Origin: Cycas panzhihuaensis | Taxonomy: Eukaryota > Cycadophyta | Assembly: GCA_023213395.1 (NCBI GenBank) | Contig: CM041465.1 | Span: forward strand, 154,201,741 to 154,265,740 | Length of the DNA: 64,000 nt | Direction: 5' to 3' | Shown here: one piece after another, positions 44,677 through 55,585 of the stretch | Position numbering within the stretch: the first letter of the stretch is position 1 | How the letters are laid out: each line of letters begins with the position of its first letter | Made by a program: the position numbers and the translations under genes | The notes under the pieces: model-generated | Told to the model about the DNA's origin: nothing | The model's database searches: none | Seen by the model: the letters and a program-made list of their open reading frames with translations, nothing else

Positions 44677-44975
44677 TGAAAAGGGTTAATGTCACAATGT
44701 TATTACATTAGTTGATTTTTTCTAAAAAGGTTCTTAAGTGAACTTTAAATTAGATCACTTAAGTGAAATGTACTTTCATATGCATTACGTGTAATTTCCT
44801 TTCACCTAACTCTAATGCTCCCTCTCTCAATATAAAAGTAAAAGCTCAATGAAGGAGATTTATTCTTACCTCCTCGTTTTGTGAGAGTTACTTTCTTTCT
44901 CTCAGGTCTCTCTTGCTTTCCATGTTTGCCTTTGTGTTTAGTGCATGGAGATGAAAGATAGATCCACTCTTTTCA
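44677..44975 (+). repeat. Copia-5 3' LTR
   Basis: 299 bp, partner of 37437-37734, about 35 differences counted by eye. Confidence 0.92.
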
Positions 44976-45980
44976 TGCTCTGAGTCCTCTCTACACTAGA
45001 ATAAATGGTTTAAAAAATCATTGGTCCTACTATGGGATATAGCTTCCAAAAGCTTGACCTATCCTACTATCTATTAAAATGCCTATGCACTAATTTAAAA
45101 ATCATTTAGTTTTGCTCTATTTTTTTACTAATCTCACTGGGGCTTAGCTGTAGGCCTACTAATGTTTACTTAAGATAATTTTTAGGCTTTTTTATCCCTA
45201 TTTTAACCATACATCCTCCACATCTCTATCTACCCTCCACTACCTCTGCAAGATAAAGAAAATTCCTTTTAAATATTTTTTCCTCTAAATTTCTTCATGC
45301 AAATTCATCTGATCTTTACTATGATCGATCAAGATTGATCTTAGTAAAGATTTAAAGGCTTTTAATTGAGAGTTCATTAATTTCTCCCTCTTTGTATGTA
45401 TGAAGATGTAAAAAATTTGTGGACATGAATTTTATTATTTTAATTTAATTCCTTTTATAAAGTTTTATAAAGTTTAATAAAATTTAACTTATTTTGATAT
45501 TTTTAAAGATACAACCCACTTTGATCTTAACTTTTGGTCCTATTAGACCCTATATAACCTTATTTTAGTTTCAAAAGGGGTGGATTTTAAACTTCATTAA
45601 ACTATTTTTAATTATTTTGTATTTTAAAGGATTGAACTATATTTGATAACTTTTAAGGTCTACTAACCCCCTTCACAAGCTAGCAGCTAGTTGTATGTAC
45701 CATTCAGATGACTAAGGGCTTCAATCAAAGGGCTTAAGACCCATCCCCCTCTCTAGTTTTTCATCATAATAAGTAGGCTTCATTATTTTGCTTATATATT
45801 TTAATCTAGGAGTTTGTTCTTTGAACAGTTGGATTCATTAAAAAGCTAACTCACTAATCTTTATACTGAAGATAATTTCACACCAATCTAAAGTTATTTT
45901 GTAAGCGTTTGAGGCTACTAAATTTATCCCTAATCTAAGTTTGAGCTCTTTTTATTATTTTTGAGCCATTTATCAACTTT
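44976..45980 (+). other. Copia-3 leader, second segment
   Basis: One kb of AT-rich leader between Copia-5 and the LINE, no gene visible. Assigned to Copia-3 because it lies between its primer site and gag and continues without a break, apart from the insertions, to 49807. The last 17 bp (45964-45980) are the LINE target. Confidence 0.65.
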
Positions 45981-46117
45981 TTTCTTTTTTTGATAAGGTA
46001 AAATTAAATTGAAGGGGTTTTAACTAGGTCCCCAAACCTTTTACATCACATCAAATAGTACATATCAGTTTGACCATGACAAGCCCATGGTCTAGCCCAG
46101 AATAAGAGAGAAACCTC

Positions 46118-46600
46118 TCAGACTAATCTATTTGTCGCTCCAATATAAGCATCTTTCCTCACCAGTCTTAGTAACTCTACCGGGAATTCCTCCTTCCAAA
46201 CCATAGCTCTCTTGTTTGCCAACGCCCAATTTGCCAACCAATCAGCTACCGCATTCCCCTCCCTGTAAATGTGTTGAATCTGGACTCCACTGTTTGTCTC
46301 CAGTACCTCTTGCACATCTCTGACAATATCTACATTGTACCATCCTGGGTCCGCTTCCCCCCTTAAACAGCTTATCACATACAAGGAGTCCCCTTCGATG
46401 ACTACCTTCTGGGGACCTTCCTCGCCTAAAAGAGCTACCGCCCTCTGCATAGCCCACATCTCTGCTCTTTGATTTATTTGAATCCCAAGGTAATCCGCAA
46501 AGGCCCACATTAGCTTCCCCAAGTGGTCCCTGCAGAGGCCTCCCCCCCCTGCCTCACTAGGGTTGCCTTTAGCAGTGCCATCAAAGTTTATTTTGACCCA
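46118..46600 (-). pseudogene. LINE RNase H domain
   Basis: Part of an open frame of 249 codons (46867-46118). It reads WVKINFDGTAKGNPSEAGGG (catalytic Asp), then QRAEMWAMQRAVALL (Glu), VVIEGDSLYVI (Asp) and REGNAVADWLANWA (last Asp). All four catalytic positions are present. This plant-type RNase H at the LINE C-terminus is common in plant L1 elements and is often misannotated as a host gene. The domain itself looks intact. Confidence 0.9.
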
Positions 46601-47310
46601 GGAGAGGTCCGGGGGGGACCACTTAGTTTCTGGCCTCCTCGCTCTACCCCGTATCAGGAGGCCCACCCCCCAATTCTCCAGAATACCTTCTTCCTCCTTT
46701 GCTAGGTTATCCTCCTTGGGAGGAGACAACGTTTCAGTGATGCCCTTCCTGATTTCCTCTGCTAGGACCGCCCTATCTGTTTCCTTTCCTTCAAAAATTC
46801 TCCTGTTATGTTCTTTCCAGATGATCCAGGATCCGACCGGCAGGATCATCTTCCAGATTCTAGTCAATGTTTTACTCTTAAATAGAGAGACCTAGGCATT
46901 CCATTGATCTCTCAGAGTTCTAGAGGAGACCCATACCAATCCCATCCTACCCCATATGACGTTCCAAACACCAATCGAGTAAGGGCAGTGAATACAGAGA
47001 TGATCCAACGTCTCTACACCCTCTTTACAAAGCACACACCTATTGACCACCTGTATGCCTCTCCTCATGAGATTGTCTAAAGTGAGGATTTTATTCTACA
47101 GACATAGCCACTAGAAAGTTGCTATCTTCGGAAGGATCCCTAGCTTCCAGACTCCAGCCAACAGATCATTCCTGGTCCAACCTTCCCTGGAAACCAACAG
47201 GTTATACCCATCTTTGACCGTATATGAACCCCTAGACGATATAGGCCAAATCAACATATCGGGGGAGGGCCTCTTCGGAATATACTAGTTGTCCAAAACC
47301 CTCTCCACCC
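46601..47310 (-). pseudogene. LINE zinc-finger (zf-RVT) region
   Basis: Minus-strand reading shows KILTLDNLMRRGIQ, then CVLCKEGVETLDHLCIHC (about 46985-47040), the CX2C...H...HC pattern of the zf-RVT domain, then WKMILPVGSWIIWKEHNRRI. Stops interrupt the first part (for example at about 47097 and 47115). Confidence 0.8.
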
Positions 47311-47925
47311 TCTGGACCTCCTCTTCGAAACCTTGCAACTCCTCAAATGATCTCCATTGCCTATCCTTTTGCTGCCCAGTCCAATAATGCTTGACTAAGT
47401 TCCCAAAGCGGGTCTAGCAGACCCTCTTCATAGCTTCAATATTAGGCAGATCCTCTAGTTTAGAGGGGCCACTCCATTTATCTTCCCAGAACCTTATGCT
47501 CTCTCCGTTCCCCAACTTCCATCGCACTCCTTCTTACAGGATGAACCTTGCAAAGTAGATGGCTTTCCAAATTGGTGAACCCTCAGAACAAGGGGCCTCC
47601 CCCACCAAGAAATGATCACCTCTAAGGTATTTTCTCGTCAAGATACTCCCCCACACCAAATCAGCTTCCTTAGTGAGTCTCCATCCTGTCTTGGCTAGGA
47701 GCGCTGTATTGAAGAGACCTAGTCTTTACACACTTTCTCCCAGGACACTAAGTGGAATCTCTTTTTAACATCTACCCCACACTAAAGAAATCTCCTCATA
47801 ATACCCTCTAGTGTAGAGGTGACCTTATCCAGCAATTTGAAGACAGACATCTGGTACACAGGGATACTCTGGAGGGAGGCAACCACTAGCTGGATTTTAC
47901 CGGCCTAGCTAAGAAGTGCCTCTTT
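47311..47925 (-). pseudogene. LINE reverse transcriptase C-terminal region
   Basis: Connects the palm/thumb part to the zf-RVT domain. Long open frames are lacking, but on the minus strand the sequence stays GC-rich and protein-like, with many Trp and charged residues. Assigned by position. Confidence 0.6.
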
Positions 47926-49135
47926 CTACCCTTCTAGTTTTCTATTGAATCTACTCACTACAGAGTCCCACAGGGTCTTCCTCCCCCTCCCCACGAAGAG
48001 GGGCATACCCAGATATGAAGCCGGGAGGGGTCTACAAGGGATCCCCAAGATCCTACTGATCCTCCTTTGGTGCCTATCCGGAGTGTTGATGAAGAAAACT
48101 GAGCTCTTCTCCAGATTGATTTTCTGGGTGGTAGCTTTTTCGTATACCTGAAGGCCTTCTTTAAATGCCCTTGCCTCCTCCAAGGATGCCTTGCCCAAGA
48201 AGATATTGTCATCCACAAACTAATGGTGAACAACGTTATCCAGAATAGAGGTAGCCTTCAGGCCGTTAATCCATCCCAACCTCTGGGCCTCCAAAGTAGC
48301 TCTCCCTAACAGCTCAGCCATAATTATGAACAGAAAAGGCGAGAGGGGGTCGCCTTATCTTAATCCCCTGAAACCAGGTACGAATGGGGTTGATCTCCCA
48401 TTTATGATCACTGAGAACGAAACCCTAGAGATGTAGCACTTCATCCAGTCCCTCCAGACCTCCCCAAAACCAAACGCTTTTAGGCAGTCCATAAGGCAAT
48501 CCCAAGCCACCCTGTCGTAGGCCTTGGACATATCAATTTTAATAATCATCCTTGCTTCCTTCCTCTGAAAGGTCAAGTGCAAAGTTTCGTGGACTGTAAT
48601 AATGCCATCCGTAATTTGCCTTCCCTTAACAAAGCCATCTTGATTTTGTGATATGATAACAGGGAGGGTCTCCCTTAAATGATTTGCTAGGACTTTCGCC
48701 AGAATCTTATATTTAACATTGCATAGACTAATTGGCCTGAAATCCTCCATCGCTTCCGCTCCCTCCTTCTTTGGTATCAGTACTAGGAAGGTAGCCTGCC
48801 ACTCTTTCAGGATGGTCCGTCTAAGGTAGAATTCATTTAACGCTAATAATAAATCTTCCTTTATAAGCTCCCAGTAGTCCTGGAAAAAATCGGGTGGGAA
48901 GCCATCCGGTCCAGGTGCCTTATCTCTACCTATACTAAATAGAGCAAGCTCGACTTCTTTCTGAGAAAATGGCTCCATCAACTTGTTGTTTATCGTCTCA
49001 GAGATCACTTTCGGGATGAGATGCAAAAGACCTTCCCTAAGCCCTGGATCCTAGCATCCAGGCTCTGCGAAAAGATCCTTAAAATAATCCATCGCGATGC
49101 CCCCGAACTGATCCTCTGACTCATGTAGCACCCCA
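47926..49135 (-). pseudogene. LINE reverse transcriptase
   Basis: The frame 49026-48355 reads GRDKAPGPDGFPPDFFQ, ATFLVLIPKKEGAEAM, DFRPISLCNVKYKILAKVLA, FVKGRQITDGI and KIDMSKAYDRVAWDCL (motif A Asp present), as in plant L1 elements. A TAA at about 48353 follows FRGLR where the family has Gln (LRQGDPLSP). Past it is GDPLSPFLFIIMAELL, and a TAG in HH.FVDDNIFLG near 48215, again at a Gln-like site. The FVDD catalytic motif itself is intact (48208-48216). Further on, INLEKSSVFF and SYLGMPLFVGRG are readable. Confidence 0.9.
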
Positions 49136-49789
49136 TCCTTACTACGGAGTTTACTGATCCTCTTGTGGGCCCTATGCTTCAAAGTGGACATGTGGAAAAA
49201 CTCAGTGTTCCTATCCCCCTCCCTTAACCACTGCTCCCTGGATTTTTGTTTCTAGTGAATCTCCTCCCTAGCCAGCACCTCATCTAATATTCTTGAGGTG
49301 CTATGTTCCATTTGGTCCAGGATCTGGGTCATGCCCTCTACTTCTATCCTGTCCTCGATCCGATTTAGCTCCAACAACAAGGCAACTTTGTCTTCAAATA
49401 TGTTTCCAAAAATCTCCTTGTTCCAGATCTTAACTTGTCTTTTGACCCAATTTAGCTTCCTGGAGAACCTAAACATAGCAGAACCATGAACTCTAACACC
49501 CCACCACTCACCAATCCGATCCTTGAGTTCCGGGTGTTTTTGCCACATAAGTTCAAAACGGAAAGGGGCCCCTTTATGATTCCCAGGGGCGAATCCTTCG
49601 AGCAAGAAAGGAGTGTGATCCAAGCCAATTTTTGGAAGAGCCATTACTTTGGTTCCTTCAAGATGACAAGACCACTCATAGTTAATTAGCACCCTATCCA
49701 GTCTGCTTTGGATGTGATTGTGGCCTAAATGCGTGTTGGACCATGTAAACCTGGCCCCTCCAAGGGGGACATCCATCAAGCCTCCCACT
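49136..49789 (-). pseudogene. LINE endonuclease, C-terminal half
   Basis: Reads WLVGGLMDVPLGGARFTWSN, RLDRVLINYEWSCHL and PKIGLDHTPFLLEGF (the DH pair of the APE-like endonuclease C-terminus), then a basic helical linker. Near 49254 a TAG lies in EEIH.KQKSREQWLREGDRN, where the family has Trp or a similar residue. The N-terminal half is absent because of 5' truncation. The first residues of the open frame (from 49812) come from the target site, not the LINE. Confidence 0.87.
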
Positions 49790-49806
49790 AGCCATTTATC
49801 AACTTT

Positions 49807-50883
49807 ACTCAAGCATATTTATGATATATTGAGATACTAATCTATTTTTTACAGATTTCTCCTTGATTTTTAAGGCTTAGACTTGTTTTTTGTTAGAACA
49901 TTATGAAGTTTAACCTCTTAAAAAAGAAGGCAATATTTGGACATTATTTCACATACAAAGAGATTTCTAACTCTTAATTCAATTTACTTTAATCCTTCTA
50001 TTTCATATTAATTCATTTTTAGCTCATTCAATTTTATTTAAAACTCATGTTAAGCTCAATTAAAGATCATTTTGCTTCATTATTAAAGTTTTTTTTCAAG
50101 TTCATTTTAATTTCTTTATTGCACTTCAAAAGCTCATATAGAGTGCATTTTTATTGCATTTTAAAAGATTATTTAAAGGCTAATTTATTTTCCTTTTCAT
50201 TTCATATCATTTTAGAGCTTATTTGTATCATTTAAAAGGCTCACTTATCTTATTTTTATTTCATTTAAAAAGGTTTATTTTATTTCATTATCAAGTTGCT
50301 TTCATTTACTGTTAGAAAGGAACCTTATTTATTAAATAAGACCACATATAGAATCCATTTTCACATTAAAAAAGATAAACTTTTGAAAGAATATCCTTTT
50401 TTCTAGCCTTGCAAGGGGAACCATTAGGACCCCTTAAGTTACCACCCTATACATGTCCTTGGCCTACTCATATTAGATGAGGAATATCATTGGCTATTAG
50501 TTGTAATAAGTGCCTGGTTAAGGTGGAGTAAACATATCTCTTTGGAGTTTGGAGACTAGGCTAGACCTAGGGAGGTGAGTGTCTTTATTTGAAAAATCAT
50601 CACTGCTAAATCTATTACTAGGCATAAGTGGGTCAACAAGTCAAGGGAGTCTTATACCTTCTTAGAAACCTACGTATTGAGGTATATAGAGCCTAGTGCT
50701 CATGTAGCGGTATATTAGGTCTATGATTTACCACTTATGGGTAGGTGCCACTAGATAGAATAATAATCAAAGGCTTCCTTAGAGACACATAAACTTAGAG
50801 CCTAGTAAATGTTTAGGTAATATAACATATTATTTAAAAATATACCTTGGAAAATATTTGAATAAGACTTTATTTGAAAACAT
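49807..50883 (+). other. Copia-3 leader, third segment
   Basis: AT-rich leader up to gag. Near 50335-50365 a piece (AATAAGACCACAT..CACATTAAAAAAGAT) is shared with Copia-1 (minus, near 7130-7185) and partly with Copia-2 (near 26910). Then follows the conserved block. Confidence 0.7.
50401..50815 (+). repeat. Conserved pre-gag leader block, Copia-3 copy
   Basis: Landmarks: TTCTAGCCTTGCAAGGGGAA then ATTAGGACC (50401-50431), GGGAGGTGAGTGTC (50570-50583), ATTGAGGTATATAGAGCCTA (50674-50693), ACATAAACTTAGAGCCTAGT (50787-50806). Gag starts about 70 bp later. Confidence 0.82.
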
Positions 50884-51945
50884 AATGCCTATAAATTTTA
50901 GTAATATAATTATTTTCAAGTTTGAATAATCAAATTTTTTGAATTATAGTAGTAAGATGAGACCCATCCTTATTGTTAAAGATATGTGGGATATTATGAA
51001 GATGGGGTATATGGAACTTAGTCAAAATACCACTGAAGTAGAAAATCAAGCACTTAAAGAATGTGTAAAGAATAATAATGAAGCTTTAGCATTGATTTAT
51101 TATTCCTTATAAGACCAAATCTTTCTAAGAGTTAGTGAGGCATCAAAGTTTAAAGAAGTATAGGGCACATTATAACTTATTTATGAAGGAGTAGCCTCAT
51201 TCAAACTCCAAATATTAAGGAGTAGATTTGAAAACTTAAGAATTTTGCCCAATGAGTCCATCAATGAATTCAAAATAAAAGTCTAAGATCTTATGAATCA
51301 AATTAGATCCCTTGGAGAAACCCTTACTAAACAAAGGGTTGTGGAGAAGATACTTAATTGTGTTAGTAAAGTCAAAAGGTTTAATATGGTATCTACAAGT
51401 ATAAAAGTCTCAAAGGACCTAAGCATATTAAAAATTAAACAATTGAGTGCCATGTTGATGGTTGCTGAAGAGAAGGAAAACACAAATGAATCCTTATAAT
51501 GTGCCTTTGCAACTAAGGCAAGAATCAAGTATAATTCCCAAGTTGAAAGCTTAAGATCAGGATTCAATCCCCAAGGGGGAGAGACAAGAATCGTAGACAA
51601 GAGACACACCAAGAGCATCAACCTTAATACCAAGATCCCCATCAATGGAATCAAGGAGTTAATCAAATATACCCAAGTCAACATAGGTATCAAAGTTAAG
51701 GAAGGTATAAAGAAGTAATTCAATGTGTCAAACTTACCAAGGTCATAACAATTTTCAAAGGCCCAATTCTAATTATCCAAGCAATGGACATAGAGACAAT
51801 TAAGGCCTATACTTGGAAAGGGGTAGAATACTTTCAATAGATAGAGGACACCCTAGATGAAAGAGTTTTAGTCAAAGAGGAAGGGATCCAATCTATTATA
51901 CATTTTGCCATAAAGTTTGTCACACTGAAGATAGATGCTTTACTA
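50884..51945 (+). pseudogene. Copia-3 gag
   Basis: Start at ATG 50884 (MPINFSNIIIFKFE, then TAA). Segments match Copia-1 gag in order: MRPILIVKDMWDIMK, NNNEALALIYYSL, YEGVASFKLQILRSRFENL and the open frame 51293-51499 with MNQIRSLGETLTKQRVVEKI. Where Copia-1 reads EAWDTLQ near 51150, this copy has TAG for Trp and TAA for Gln. In the zinc knuckle near 51900-51945 the first Cys reads Tyr, and the second Cys, His and last Cys can still be seen. Confidence 0.8.
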
Positions 51946-53330
51946 AAAATGACCCTCTAATAAGAGGTAGTACTAATGCAGTTATTGAAAATTGAGAGAA
52001 TGATCACTTATTTTTATCAAGCTTTGTTGCCCATAAAGAAGAAGATTGTTAGTATATAGACTTTAGATGCTCCACATATATGACCCACAAAGAAGAGATA
52101 TTTTAAACTATTGACAGGTCTCAGAAGGACGCAATCATATTTGGTGATGATATATCACATGAATCTAGTGGAAGTGGTAAAGTTATCATCATAATAGATT
52201 TAGATAAAAACAAATATCTTGATAACATTATCCATGTTCCAGCTCTTAAGAAAAATCTCCTATCTATGGGACAAATGATAGAACAGGACTGTAAGGTTGT
52301 ATTTGATAATGGTGAATGCACTATTAAGGATAAAAAGAAAAATAAGGCTATTGTTACCAAAGGAAAAATGACTAAGGATAGACTTTTCAAGTTAGTTATA
52401 AGCCCTTTAGATAATTATACATTGAAGATAACAATTAAGATAGATAGTGACATGTGGCATAAAAGGTTTGGCTACTTAAACTATGGAGGCTTAGCCCTTA
52501 TGAAAAGAATGAATATAGTTAAAGGACTATTATAAATTTAAGCCAATAAAGACATTTTTAAGAGATGCCTCCTAAGAAAGTAATATAGAGAAAGTTTTCT
52601 TGATGGAAGTTATAGAGCAAAGGGGCCACTTCAATTGATCTACATAGATCTTTATGGTCTAATGGATGTCCCATCTCTAGTCAGTATAAAGTATTTCCTC
52701 ACCTTCATTGATGATTATATAAGAAAAACTTGGGTCTATTTTCTAAAATTCAAGCCAAATATATTTTAATGCTTTATAGACTTTAAAACCTTTATGGAGA
52801 AGTAAAGTAGACACAAGATACTTTCTGTAAGATTAGATAATAGGGAAGAGTTTATTTCTAATAAATTTAATGCCTATTATATATGCCATGGCATTAGAAG
52901 GTAATATATAAACCCCTACACTCGATAATAGAATGGGGTTGTTGAATATGAAAACCACACCATAGTTAAAATGGCTAGGTGAATGCTTAAAGATAAGAAA
53001 TTGGGATATGAATTTTGGGTAAATGCTATCCATATTATAGTTTATCTCCTAAATAGGTATATCACTAAGGCCCTTAGGTGGATCACACTAGAAGAAGTAT
53101 GTAGTGGTTACAAACCTATCATTCATCACTTGAAATTTTTTAGATGCTTATACTATAACCCTGTTCTAAAATAAAAGAGGACCAAGCTTGATAATAAGAG
53201 TACTAAGTATATATTTATTAGGTATAATGATGTGTCAAAATCATATAAGATGTATGACCCAAAAGAAAGAAAGGTTATGGTTAGCAGAGATGTTGTATTT
53301 AAAGAAGATGACTACTATTAATCAAACTAT
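51946..53330 (+). pseudogene. Copia-3 protease and integrase
   Basis: The protease active site near 52050-52085 reads IDFRCSTYMTHKE where Copia-1 has IDSGCSTHMTHKE, so DSG is lost. The open frame 52266-52535 covers MGQMIEQDCKVVFDNGECTI to MWHKRFGYLNYGGLALMKRM. In the zinc-binding part the first Cys of the CX2C pair is Arg. The core shows FLTFIDDYIRKTWVYFLKF and VRLDNREEFISN near 52830 (the Asp stays, GG became RE), then VEYENHTIVKMAR. The frame 52983-53174 continues LGYEFWVNAIHIIVYLLNR. Confidence 0.82.
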
Positions 53331-54290
53331 GCCCAAGATAAAGATAAGAACATTATGATTAACTTTGATTCATCTTCTAGGTCCATATATATGCCACCTA
53401 GATAGGATTCAAGGTTAATTGTTGGCGTATTAAGGCCAAATGATGAGGGAACCTCTACTCTACCTCAAAGGTTTCCTAAATAGGTTCAAAGAAGCTATGA
53501 CTTAGATAATATATTGGATAATAATTTTGATAAGAGATCTACTCATTCACATCAAATTAACTTCATTGTTATAAGTCAAGTAATAATAATTTTGATAAGA
53601 GATCTACCCATTCACATCGAATTAACTTCATTGTTATAAGTCAAGTAATGGAAGTCCATTATCCTCACACTTCTAAAGAGGTAAATACTCATGATGAATG
53701 GAGGAGTATAATTCCATAGTAAAAAATAATACATAGTAACTCGTTGATCTTCTTCCCAATAAAATAGCCATTAGAACCAAATGAGTCTATAAGACCAAGT
53801 TGAGATCTGATGGGTCTATTAATAAGCATAAAGTTGGACTTATTGCCAAAGGATATGCACAAAGAAAAGTTATAGATTATAATAAAACATTTTCCCTTGT
53901 TGCTTAGATGGAAAAAGTTTGAATGATGTTAAGTCTAGTAACCCAAAAAGATTAGGATGTTCATCAAATAGATATTAAGAGTGTCTTTCTCAATGGCTAC
54001 ATTGAAGAATAAATATATGTTCAATAACTGAAAGGTTTTAAAGTTAGGGATGAAGAGAATAAAGTATCTAAACTTAGAAAGGAACTTTATGATTTAGAAC
54101 AAGCACCTAGAGCAAGGTACTCTAGGATAGATAAGTATTTCAGAGATTAAGGAATCAAGAGAACTCAACTGGATACAAATTTATACATCAAAATTGAAGG
54201 AGATTCTATATTGATTATGGGAAATTATGTTGATGACTTGGTCTATACACAAAATGACTTCCACCTTTCTCAAAAATTTTAGGATGTCAT
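53331..54290 (+). pseudogene. Copia-3 reverse transcriptase, part 1
   Basis: Readable segments match Copia-1: SIRPS-like start near 53780, KHKVGLIAKGYAQRKVIDY (about 53827-53885), VHQIDIKSVFLNGYIEE with motif A Asp (53960-54010), KLRKELYDLEQAPRARYS and the palm NYVDDLVYTQND (about 54222-54260). Stops occur where Copia-1 has Trp, Gln or Arg. Interrupted at 54290 by Copia-4; the target GTCAT is at 54286-54290. Confidence 0.8.
53521..53648 (+). repeat. 65-bp tandem duplication in the Copia-3 pol linker
   Basis: The unit beginning ATAATTTTGATAAGAGATCT occurs at 53521-53585 and 53586-53648 with about two differences. It lies between integrase and reverse transcriptase. 65 is not a multiple of three, so it shifts the frame. 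Copia-1 does not have it. Confidence 0.9.
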
Positions 54291-54588
54291 TGAAAAGAGT
54301 GGATCTATCCTTCCTCTCTATGCACTAAACACCAAGGCAAACATGGGAGCAAGAGAGACTTGAGAGAAAGAAAGTAGTTCTCACAAAATGGGGAGGTAAG
54401 AATGAATCTTCTCCATTAGGATTTTACTTTTATATTGAGAGAGGGAGCATTAGAGTTAGGTGAAATTAAATTACACATAATGCACATGAAAGTACATTTC
54501 ACTTAAGTGATCTAATTTAAAGTTTACTTAATACCCTTTTTCGAAATAATCAACTAATGCAATGACCTTGTGACATTAGCCATTTTCA
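54291..54588 (-). repeat. Copia-4 3' LTR
   Basis: 298 bp, partner of 61589-61886. Confidence 0.93.
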
Positions 54589-54602
54589 ATCTCCGCCTTA
54601 AT
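54589..54602 (-). promoter_or_regulatory. Copia-4 polypurine tract
   Basis: Minus strand TTAAGGCGGAGAT beside the 3' LTR; one G-to-C change compared with Copia-5. Confidence 0.78.
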
Positions 54603-55060
54603 GGTAGAAGGTCATTTCATCCTATTTTATTCTATCCTATGAGCTCTTCATTTGAGCCTCTTATAAAGAAAACTACTATGACACTTTTGTTGGAAACCCT
54701 CATGGGGAAGAAAACCCATAAATTTTCTAATCAACTAACCTAGCTTAGGTGGCTCTTTAAATGAATCCAGATAGCCAATCAGTACAATGAATTTTGTAGC
54801 TGAAATCTACTGAGTCTCTATATACTATTTAGTCATCCCCCATGCCCTTTCGGGTTTTCACAAGTTTCAATTTTCTAAAATGATACAACCCTTATCCTTT
54901 TGCACTCACAAGGGGTTTTCACGAATAGGATAGAGCAAAGACTTACTCTTATCCTTCTACGCCCATAAGGGATTTTCATGAATGAGATAGAGTATGATGG
55001 TCTTATTGTCATCTCCTTTAATTAGATAGAGATGGAGGCCCTAAGGCTGAGTTGCTTTTA
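54603..55060 (-). repeat. Copia-4 3' non-coding tail with hairpin repeats
   Basis: Same layout as in Copia-5: hairpin motifs at about 54842-54862, 54903-54925 and 54960-54984, 61 and 57 bp apart, each built on a CCC/GGG-type stem next to GAAAA. A fourth related CCCCATGAGGG lies near 54700-54715. Confidence 0.75.
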
Positions 55061-55063
55061 GAA

Positions 55064-55585
55064 CTATTCAAACTTCACCCTTTTCAGCGGTTTTGTGAAG
55101 ATATCAACCACTTGATCTGTTGTGGGGTAGTACTCCAGTTGAATTGTGCCATCGTGAACTAGTTCTCTAATCCTGTGGACTTTTGTACTTATATGTTTAG
55201 TATGATCATGAAATATAAGATTTTTAGCCATGTGGATTATAGATTGATTATCTACATATAATCTAGTAGAACTTGTTTGGATGGCATTTAATATATTCAA
55301 CAATTGTCTAAGCCATATCACCTCTGTGCTTTTCTCAGAAGCAGCAATGTACTAAGCTTCGATAGTTTAGTCTGCAACTATCTTTTTCCATTTGGATCTC
55401 CATGATATTAGTACTATTCCAAGAAATATTACATACCCAGATGTAGATCTTCCTATGTCTTTATCTCCGCTAAAGTCTAAGTCTGTGTATGCATAAAGTT
55501 TAAATTATGCATTGGGTTTATACAACAGACCATATTTGCTAGTCGTCTTTAGGTACCTCAACACTATTGCAGCTTGCCAATGATT
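55064..55585 (-). pseudogene. Copia-4 RNase H
   Basis: The frame 55321-55064 reads VIWLRQLLN-like start, LYVDNQSIIHMAKN, HDHTKHISTKVHRIREL and TKPLKRVKFE. Upstream, YTDLDFSGDKDIGRSTSGY (about 55430-55490) and the Glu region (TIEA then TAG) near 55345-55365 are readable. Unlike Copia-5 it has no internal deletion. Confidence 0.85.

Larger units (their letters stand above)
37437..44975 (+). mobile_element. Copia-5: Ty1/copia element in the Copia-3 leader
   Basis: LTRs at 37437-37734 and 44677-44975 (298 and 299 bp, about 12% different). The primer site is at 37737-37748 and the polypurine tract at 44665-44676, so it reads on the plus strand. Length 7.5 kb. It has a 2-kb leader, gag, protease, integrase, reverse transcriptase, RNase H and a 0.5-kb 3' non-coding tail. 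It is the same family as Copia-4, in the opposite orientation. No matching target duplication was found (CACTT left, TGCTC right). Several stops, a mutated reverse transcriptase Asp and a deletion in RNase H make it inactive. Confidence 0.92.
45964..49806 (-). mobile_element. L1-type LINE, 5' truncated, with 17-bp target duplication
   Basis: The target AGCCATTTATCAACTTT occurs at 45964-45980 and again at 49790-49806. The element proper is 45981-49789 (3.8 kb), minus strand. Its 3' end at the left carries an A-rich tail (minus strand TTATCAAAAAAAGAAAA). Domains from the right: C-terminal half of the endonuclease, reverse transcriptase, zinc-finger domain (zf-RVT) and RNase H. The right end cuts into the endonuclease, so ORF1 and the endonuclease start were never copied, as is usual for LINEs. 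It is clearly more GC-rich than its surroundings. Confidence 0.93.

Noticed and set aside
46118-46867. Open frame of 249 codons with a complete RNase H domain, possibly a host gene.
   Set aside because: It is in the LINE, in the correct place behind the zinc-finger domain, and bounded by the LINE target duplication.
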